From the NCBI GenBank assembly GCA_941918925.1, contig OW799233.1:179831235-179895234 (forward strand): a DNA stretch of 64,000 bases. Reading direction: 5' to 3'. Origin of the DNA: Phyto melanocephala (Eukaryota > Arthropoda > Insecta > Diptera > Rhinophoridae). The notes beneath the pieces were generated by a model. That model had not been told where the DNA came from. It saw only the letters and a list, made by a program, of their open reading frames with translations, and ran no database searches. Of this stretch, positions 56,587 to 64,000 are shown piece by piece. The stretch's first letter is position 1; every line of letters begins with the position of its first letter. Made by a program: the position numbers and the translations under genes.

Positions 56587-57424
56587 ATTGTCTTTAATTT
56601 TGGATATAGTTTTTCTGCGTTTCTGAAAAACTGGTTCAGTTTTGGCTGCTATAATTTCATAAGCTGACGTTTGCAAATGTATACCAGTGAAACCACAGCC
56701 TTGATCTTGGGCATCTCTTTTTTCGCTCACGTTCTCTCATTAGTTGAATAAAATTTGACTTTTTAAATTTTCTTCTATTTTGAATTCATCCAATTCGTCA
56801 CGTATATAAGTAATTTTATTTTGATAACGCGGCAAAACTACATACTCCAAACCATTAACACGCATATTGTTTTGTTATACAGCTTCTTGAACCAAACTCT
56901 TGAGGGCTTCCTAAAATTTGCCTCGTATTATTTGCAAGTGTTGTCCAGTCGACAGCCCCATTAAATTTATTGCCTCCATTTTTTTTATATAAATTCCGAA
57001 GTACGCACTTGCATTCCTACAATTTTAGTACTTTTAACGCGCAAATAAGTGTCAGCCCGATCAGAATTAATATCTGAAGACGGCTTGAAGTGTGTGCACA
57101 AAAATGTTGCTTTTGGTAGTGAGAATATGGCGTCCTACATTATATTATATAATCTTGCTCGATTTACTTTCAATTCAGCCGAAAGTTGCCTCTTTTTAAA
57201 CCCTTTTGAATACTTAAAATACGTTGCTTCATCCGTACAAAATTCGCTTGGGATGGAAGGAGACTAATGTGATCTCGACAAGCCATTGTTTGGCAATTTG
57301 ATATTTCTTAGCACATGAAATATTTGTCCAACAATTTTTTTATTAAATTGTGAATATATGTAAGTATATTTATGTATTTGAATTTTTGTTATATATGTAT
57401 GTATAAAACTATGTACATTTAACT

Positions 57425-57474
57425 ACCTGGTTGTACTTAATTATTTCAGGACCATCATTTTTACCATCTAAAAA
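57425..57474. repeat. 50-bp exon-like block, copy 2
   Basis: Near-copy of 51827-51876: CTGGTTGTACTTAATTATTT, CAGGACCATC. The minus strand reads LDGKNDGPEIIKYNQ followed by GTAGTT. It lies about 140 bp upstream of the V-ATPase relic's start. Confidence 0.6.
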
Positions 57475-59940
57475 AGGCAATGTACACAAAATGTTCTGTT
57501 ATGTTGACTCTATGTACTTATACTCTTTCACTTATTATTTTTTTAATAAAACAAGCTAGCTATGACATGAACTTATGACGTATGTATATTTATAATTAGT
57601 TATGAACGTATTTTAACCTACATTACTATTACTGTGAATAACTGTTAATCCTAAAGAATATAATTACTTAAATCATACTAATCTTCTTATTTTCTTAGTG
57701 CTGCTGCAGTGAAACATATTGTACAAGGAATGAAATCATTAATGACATTTAAATTGTTGCTATAGTATTGTTTGTATTGTTTCATGGATATAACCTTAGA
57801 AGAAAATTAAAAATTATAGTTTGTTAACAGTGATAGCGGTAGTTTGGTTTTGGCATGACCTTGACATTTTGACATCTTTACCTTGTTTTGCTTTAATCTT
57901 CTACCTTACCTTCTCTTTGATTCTTTTTTTTATTTTTTGCTCTGTTGGGTTTTGTTATTATTTTGTCTATAAAATATTTTATACATTCAAATGTGCGTCC
58001 TCGAAATTTTACTACTGCAACTACTGCGGAAAATTAACAGAAAATAAGTGGTAAAAAACTAATGTCATGTGTTTATTGGTTCAGTCGTTCATTCATTCCT
58101 TCTCTATAAACACAGTAAAAATACAAGTTTTGTTTTAGATCATTGTGGATGAAGAGCAAGAAGAAGGTAGAGAGCAAATGGCATAAGAATCTTTACTTTG
58201 CGAATATAAATAAGAAAAGTCCGGGAAGAATGAAGGTGAATAAATATGTACAAACATATTTTTACTCTCACTACTCCCACTAAAACGAACACAAAACAAT
58301 AGTAAACAATGAATCTTCTACATTGTTGTTGCCGTATGCACACAACTAAGCCAAGAACAAAATTATTAAACCATTTTATGCACTAACAATTTACATAAAC
58401 ACTACAACTCAGGGTTGGAAAATCCTACCCAATTGTGATATTTGTATTAGAAAATGATTCCGTTTTATAGTTTTATGCTGTTGGGAATAGAAAATATTTT
58501 CTTTAAGCAAATTTATTGAAATAGTAAATAATATAAAAAATTATTCGTGATATGCTGCCAAAGTATTTTTATGGCATTTATTTTGTTGTAAGAATCTAAG
58601 GGAATTTCAATATTCACATTTTTTTGATTCCCGTTGTATAAAAAAAAATATTTAAAATTCCATAATTCTAAAAAAGCAGGCTAACGACGACTCTGTTATA
58701 ACACGTTAGACACATTCCAGAGAGGGACAGATATATGATCAATGAAAATTCTAAATAGAGCAATAGAAAAAAATTACAAAAAATATCACATAACCGATCA
58801 CGTCGGAGCAGCGATGTTCAATTTTATGCAGTTCTTGAATATCGCAATTAAATATTTTAATAAGCAAATTGATGGCAATTTAATTTTAAAACTTCTATAT
58901 TTTATAGCTTACCATAAAATAATCAAATCTTCGTTCTATCTAGTGTTTTAAAATTCGCTGAAAAGAGTTAATTATTAAAAATTATCTCTTAGTTATAAGA
59001 AAAAAAATCGCCTAACTGGGCAACACTGATCTCTGCGTATGCGTATCAGTTTTTTGATCATAATTGGGTCATAGTTTGTTAGTAAATTCCAAGCCTCCAA
59101 AATAGTACGACAATGTCTGACATATATCTAATTTTTAAACAATCTTTCATACAAAATTCTCTTAGGCATGTCTGGAAAACTGAATGCACGACATGTGTAA
59201 AAGATTTCTGATTGATTTCGTGAGGATATGTCTTTGTTTCTTTTATTTTTGGTTGTTTATAAAAGTTTACATTTAAACATGTACTTTTTGGTGTATATAT
59301 TTAAAGTAGGCATGAACTCACCCACACAACACCAACAGTTTTTGCGAAATATTAAGGTACCGACTAGAAACATTTGGCCAATTTTTTCTTATAATACTTT
59401 AAGCTCAAGCTTTTTCTTAAAATCTGAAGACAACAGTTTTTACGGAATATCCGGAAACTCCAAGACCGATTTGTCTCTAAATAATCCTTCAAGCTTAAGT
59501 AAGGCTCCTGCGAAGAATTTTTCTTAAAATTTTAAGTGGGCGTGGTATTTCCAATACGAAGCCAACACTTTTTGTATTATATCCATATACTTAACTGGCT
59601 ATTTAAATAGATAAATACATGCATGGGTCCGGCAAATCGGGCCGAGTCTGATAGTATATATAAATCATTTTTATTCTGGCTCAAGTTTCTTATTTCTATT
59701 ATTTAATTAATCCATTGTTAGCCGAGTGAATTGCATTTTCGAAACAGTTTATACAACTAGTTTTTGAACGAACTTCGATTTCCAGTTGCTTTTTAGAACT
59801 TCAACTAATGTGCCAGAATTTGGTATTTTGTGTAACAAATGTCAGGTGTAGAATTATTACCAACAACAAAAAAACGCAGAAAAATATACAAAAGAAAAGT
59901 CACATCAAAACAAACATAATATAACAATGAACATGAACCT
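57475..59940. other. Intergenic DNA, no gene supported
   Basis: The frame at 57821-58054 is Phe/Tyr/Ile-rich and that at 59228-59527 is mixed; neither shows a domain. CAGGGTTGGAAAATCC (58410) and GGCAACACTG (59021) recall hAT-like ends but have no matching flanks. 59530-59670 has short GC-richer words (GTGGGCGTGG, GGGTCCGGCAAATCGGGCCG) from an unidentified repeat. Confidence 0.35.
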
Positions 59941-59944
59941 GTAA

Positions 59945-60430
59945 AAATATACTTAAGGGTCCACCAAATAACTATTTTTTTTGAAAATGCTATAAAAAAA
60001 CTTCTGAATATTTTCTGTGTAGCACGTACCGCCGTCCGTTTGAAAACAAATGTTGCCAATATCCTCCTCTTCAATTTGTGTGAACAAAAATTCGTTCAAC
60101 ATGGCCCGATAACGATCGCCTTTGAATACGGCCACTCCTTACTCACTTTCGAAGAAAAATGGACCAATTATGCCTCTGGACCAAAATCCACACCAAACAG
60201 TGACTCGTTTTGGGTTTATCGGCTTTTCAATGTATGCATGTGGGTTTTCTGTGCCCCAAATACGTTAATTTTGCTTGTTTACATACCCGCCAAGATCAAA
60301 ATGAGCTTCATCTGAAAAGATGATTTTTTTGGATAAATCGGCATCTTCTGTAAGTCGATCGCAGGCCCACTTTCCCAGCGTTGTTCAAGCGTATACACAA
60401 CCATATTCGTTCAGCGGAAGGATAAAACTA
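59945..60430 (-). pseudogene. Mariner-type transposase relic, second lineage
   Basis: The minus strand reads LTEDADLSKKIIFSDEAHFD, LGGYVNKQN, RIWGTENPHAYIEKPINPKR, VTVWCGFWSRGIIGPFFFE, then VAVFKGDRYRAMLNEFLFTQ, DIGNICFQTDGGTCYT. This is a near-continuous mariner catalytic core with the SDEAHF Asp and the counterpart of QDGATCHT (now TDGGTCYT). Stops and small frame shifts occur. The N-terminal helix-turn-helix region and the last third (LTPLDYYLWG..) are missing. Better preserved than the copy at 25304 and from a different subfamily. Confidence 0.8.
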
Positions 60431-62599
60431 AACTTGCCATAGAGCAAGCAGCAGTATCGTTTAGCTCAAATTGCATAAATTTGGACTATATAACAGACTT
60501 TTAAGAAAATAATCTCTACGTCAATCAAATAATAGATGCAAATTTCTGAGAACTGTTTCTATTTCCCATTTATGATTTGTAATAAAAATAAGTAAGTTCA
60601 GTTTAGACAGGCGACTATTTGGAACGGAAACACTAAATTTGACAGCAAAGTTGTTACGGGTGGGGAATTGAAAAATTCATGAAACTACGACATGATGGCT
60701 CTTCTTGTGAATTAACAAAGTATTATAATTATTTTACTTTTGTTGATCCAGTCGATTAATAATTCATATTGTCCAAAGAAGAGTGAGTATTCCAACAGTG
60801 TTAACCAACTTTTGTTGCTCATTGTACATACTAAACATGCAAACATTCGCCCAATTGACTACACACATATGCCAGTTGTTTACAAACATACAGATTTCAT
60901 TTAATTTTTGGATTTTTTCTTCACATGTTTTTCGTTTTCCTCTAAAAGAGATTGTTTGAAGTTTGTTACAATAACCCAATAACTGGTTACAACAAAAAAA
61001 AAAAAAAAAAAAACACTTAAAGTTGCATGTGTGAGCGTGTGTGTGTAAATATTTCAGTTATCTATTGATTGATAAAATAAAAAAAGCTTTTTTTAAAGAA
61101 GTAGAATTCAGCCTTTTGGTATCTTTTGTAGTTTTTGGAATATGCTTCGAGCTTTAATGACATTTCCCATTTGACACACTTATATGCAACAAATCTATGT
61201 TAGATCTGACTCTTAGAAATTCAACAAGCATACAAGCAAGCAACCAGCCATCTATCCATCCATCCGTTCAACCGACTTCTAGTACCAAGCGTACTCTCAA
61301 ACATATATACCAATATACACACACACACATGCATAACATATCTGCACGAATACAATAGTAAACAATTTACCATCTGCTACAATTTGAATTTCTACCTCTT
61401 TTCTTGAGAACCTAAGTGTATGTGTGACTGTACGTTTGGGACGGTATTTGATGATACAAATGTAATTTCGAATACTTTACAATGTCGGCTACAAAAACCT
61501 GTACATGTTCAATACTGTTAAACAAGAATGTCGACTCTGACTGAAAGCGCCACCACCACCTTTGTGCATTGTGTTTGTAAATCTGCGGTATCAGTGTTGT
61601 CGGTTATCCCAACGTGTATACAAGTAAAAAAGATAAAAGTGTATGTTGATTTGTTCATGCTTAAAGTCATGGTAAAACCATTCATGTTGTTGCCTTGTGT
61701 AGCCGACATTAAGTATCACATGTGTTGTTTCGGTGCTTTACATTTCTAGTGTTCTCAACACTAAAGCACACACTTACTTACAGTTACAAATATTTTAAAG
61801 TAAAATTGTTACTTTTACATGCTGGGACTTAGAGTGCGAACCTTAAATTTAAAATACGATTCTTACATGCTCGTTAACAGATGTGCATGTTTGTGTCAAA
61901 GAATATTCTTAATACTTGTATTCATTCATGTGACTGTTTTACGAAACCGAATTCATTTATCATAGAAGTTTTCAAAATAGTGTTTAGATTGTACAAGACC
62001 ATCAGCTTATATGAGCTTTAATAATTTTTTTTTTGTTTTTCAAGGATGTTTGTATATTTCTTTTATTGCCGTGCTGCAAATTGACTGATATTGATATTGA
62101 AAAGTAAATGTCTTTATTTTGTTACAGGAGAAAAAAATTTATTAAAATTTGAAATTTATTCCTTAATATTAATCTAGGCATTATATTTTCGTTTAAGATT
62201 TAAATTGTAACGGTGGCTGGAAAATTAATTCGCAATGCTAATATACGAAAATAAAAGATAAATCTTTTAAGAAGTTTTATATTAAAAATTTTAGCATTTT
62301 ACTTAAACATTTAACTTTTAGCAGTTCGAACCAAGTCGTAAAAGTTCAATGTAAAGATCAAATAATTAAAAAAAAATATTAAACCCATAAAATAGATGGA
62401 ACTTATTACCTAACAAACTCTTACAACATTAAAAAACATTACGTATAGACCAGAAAAACTATTCAAGAGACTATCTCTTGGAAATTTGCTTTTAAGTTTG
62501 AAATTTCATACCAAAAACATGAAATGATTCCCCATTCCCCATAACTCCATATTGAATTTACACTTTTTATTAGTTAAATACATTGTACTGATCAAGCCC
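60431..62599. other. Intergenic DNA with simple repeats
   Basis: Poly(A) of about 24 at 60991-61014, a GTGTGTGTG word at 61038, CATCTATCCATCCATCC near 61250, and (AC)n at 61316-61329. No gene. Frames at 61518-61749 overlap on both strands and are not supported. Confidence 0.4.
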
Positions 62600-63338
62600 A
62601 TTTAGTTGATACCAATATTATGGGTGTTAAAGGGAACAAAGCCGTAACAACTATATTTGATTCATATATTGGCCATTTAATCTAGAACGTCATCTTGGTT
62701 TTTTTTCCTTGCTAAACATATTTCATTTGATCCTCATATTGACTCTCGGCTGTATAGAAACTGAAAAATATCGATTTTCGTTTGTAAATTCTTGGAATAA
62801 CATCGAAGCAGTTGTAAATAGATACCCTGGTGGTTTCAAGCCGATTTGTTAGTTTTTCTAAGAAATAATTTCTGAGATTACGGTTTATAATCTGGTGTCT
62901 TTAACGTGTTCAAAAACTATTTAGGAGTTTAAAAAAATTTGATATATTTAAAGAAATGTGTTTTTTTTAAATAAATTTTGCCTATAACTTTGCCGATTTG
63001 TTCAAAATTGGTCATCAATATCTCCAGAGGCATACCAAATCTATAAATGGTAAAAGCTGTGTCTATAAAATATCCTAGGGCTGAAAAATTTCATAAATCT
63101 CAGAAGCTTATAGGGCGATTGTGCTGATTTTGAATACCGATCTGCTCCCGAATATTTCTTATTGTTTGATCCCTTACACGGTCATTGGAACACAGACGGA
63201 TGATCAGACGGACAGTGCCTTCCCTATTTCATAAGCTTTCATAAAATGTATACTTTATGAGGTTGGAAATGAAAATTGTAGAAATTTCACACGGAATGAC
63301 AAACCTATATACCCCTACACTCACTCTGAAGGGTATAA
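62600..63338 (-). mobile_element. Family A repeat (copy 4), right end intact
   Basis: Reverse orientation: GATACCAATATTATGGGTGT..AAAGGGAACAAAGCC, CATAAAATGTATACTTTATG, TTTCACACGGAATGACAAAC and the terminal hairpin TATACCCCTACAC..GAAGGGTATA. A GACGGATGATCAGACGGACAG stretch near 63195 is the sequence-variable run. The left boundary is uncertain and the opposite hairpin was not found. Confidence 0.65.
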
Positions 63339-63374
63339 TAATTAGCATCTGACTGATTGAAGATGTTTATATTA

Positions 63375-63450
63375 TAACTTCTTTGTTTCTAGGACAATCA
63401 TACAATTTAATCATTTAATGTTGCTCTTCGATTATGATTTTATCGGGAGT
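63375..63450 (-). mobile_element. Family C fragment (copy 3)
   Basis: The minus strand reads ATAATCGAAGAGCAACATTA, AATGATTAAATTGTATGATT, matching the left end of family C at 45000 (AATCGAAGAGCAATATACTATGATT). Confidence 0.5.
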
Positions 63451-64000
63451 AATTTTTTTTTTGTCTAAGAATTTTCCGCAGCACAATTTAATAATTGGTT
63501 TGGAAAATCAAAGATATACATATTTGCCTATAGATATGATGTAGGGTAGTAGACATACATATATCGTCGTACATAGTGGAAACAAATCAATATTTTCATA
63601 TGTTTTTAAGTAGTTTTTCTGTTTTTACTGAAAGATGTAAATTGTGGGATTCAGAGTCATTTAAAGCTGTCTTTTGAAACATCTTTTATGGGTGAATTTT
63701 CAGTAATCTCATCCATTGGTTACTGGAGTTATTGATATAATTAATTCTTTATTAAAATAATTCAAAATTTTAATTATAGAAGTAACTTAGACAAAAAAAA
63801 TAAATAAATAAAACAATTTGAAAGTTTTTTTTTTAATTTTTTAAAACTATTTTAACTGAAATTTTTTTAATTTAAAACTATGAACTTGTATTTAATTAAT
63901 AGTTTCATTTTAAAGACTGGAGCAAAATCAAATAAGTGTTTGATTCAAAATAATAATTTTTAATTCAAATTTATATTTATTTATTTCTTTGTCACTGCTA
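63451..64000. other. AT-rich intergenic DNA
   Basis: Nothing supported to the window edge. Confidence 0.4.

Larger units (their letters stand above)
55295..57286 (-). pseudogene. V-ATPase subunit D paralogue, dead, split by Harbinger
   Basis: Subunit D is the central rotor stalk of the V1 sector. The minus-strand relic starts MACRDHISLLPSQ..MKQRILSIQKG (57286, like the family's D..PSR..MKGRL..AQKG). It continues with AIFSLPKATF, RVKSTKIVGM, LSTGQHLQIIRGKF and RVNGLEYVVLPRYQNKITYI, then RDELDEFKIEE, matching the RVNAIEHVIIPRI..YI..ELDE signature. After RERERKK it has a tail of about 85 residues (IHLQTSAYEIIAAKTEP, VIETDDLKPLN, SSSYDSTSKDE, stop at 55295) absent from the usual subunit of about 246 residues. 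Lesions: at least three frame shifts (near 57190, 56980 and 56750), TAG at 57137-57135 and 56913-56911, TAA at 56877-56875, and the Harbinger at 55451-56586. No introns were seen, so retro-duplication is possible. The working gene is not in this window. Confidence 0.8.

Noticed and set aside
58410..59030. Possible hAT element between CAGGGTTGGAAAATCC and GGCAACACTG
   Set aside because: Ends match poorly beyond CAGKGTTG, and the 8-bp flanks (CTACAACT and ATCTCTGC) do not agree.

Overview
The window is about 64 kb of very AT-rich nuclear DNA from a higher fly (Diptera, probably a calyptrate such as a blow fly or house fly relative). The pointers are introns of about 53-118 bp with GTAAGT donors, the carbonic anhydrase gene structure, and dispersed repeats with a TATTCGG..CCGAAT hairpin and TATACCC ends, of a kind I associate with flies. 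The origin is inferred, not proven. Most of the sequence is a graveyard of decayed and nested transposable elements. True gene density is very low.

Host genes. The only gene that looks intact is a four-exon secreted alpha-carbonic anhydrase on the minus strand (50446-51468), with zinc ligands, proton-shuttle His, Thr gate and disulfide cysteines all visible. A CpG-richer block at 7.58-7.86 kb precedes a plausible two-exon 5' gene end (7986-8388, plus strand) whose coding tail runs into a MITE. A decayed paralogue of V-ATPase subunit D lies at 55295-57286 (minus) and is split by a precisely inserted Harbinger element. A 50-bp exon-like block occurs twice, upstream of the carbonic anhydrase and of the V-ATPase relic.

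Mobile elements, left to right: Helitron with an internal satellite (388-1753) and a truncated second copy (17393-17868); a TA-flanked foldback element (4035-4920); family A repeats (5084, 25987, 30030, 33690, 38738, 42371, 54414, 62600); a MITE at 8335; family C repeats (9515, 44985, 63375), the first carrying a nested TA-flanked MITE (9729-10670); a MULE-like MITE with 10-bp target duplication (14170); a Tc1 relic (15380); non-LTR relics (16630, 48140, 49275); a piggyBac relic (about 18850-20627) carrying its own nested MITE; family B repeats (22050, 31121), both with a mariner at the same internal position; mariner relics (25304, 28191, 44430, 59945); a hAT element with exact 8-bp target duplication (34933-35753); a hAT-like palindromic MITE (41417-42263); a Harbinger element (55451-56586); and smaller MITEs at 29693, 39171 and 40954.

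The genes do not form a pathway. The logic of the window is nesting: mariner inside family B, MITE inside piggyBac, MITE inside family C, Harbinger inside a dead V-ATPase gene, MITE inside a putative exon. Several elements keep exact target-site duplications, so they can be dated against one another. I found no convincing tRNA, rRNA, CRISPR array or bacterial-type feature. No undescribed biochemical system is evident. The most informative objects are the Harbinger-split V-ATPase D relic, the palindromic hAT MITE and the mariner-carrying family B.
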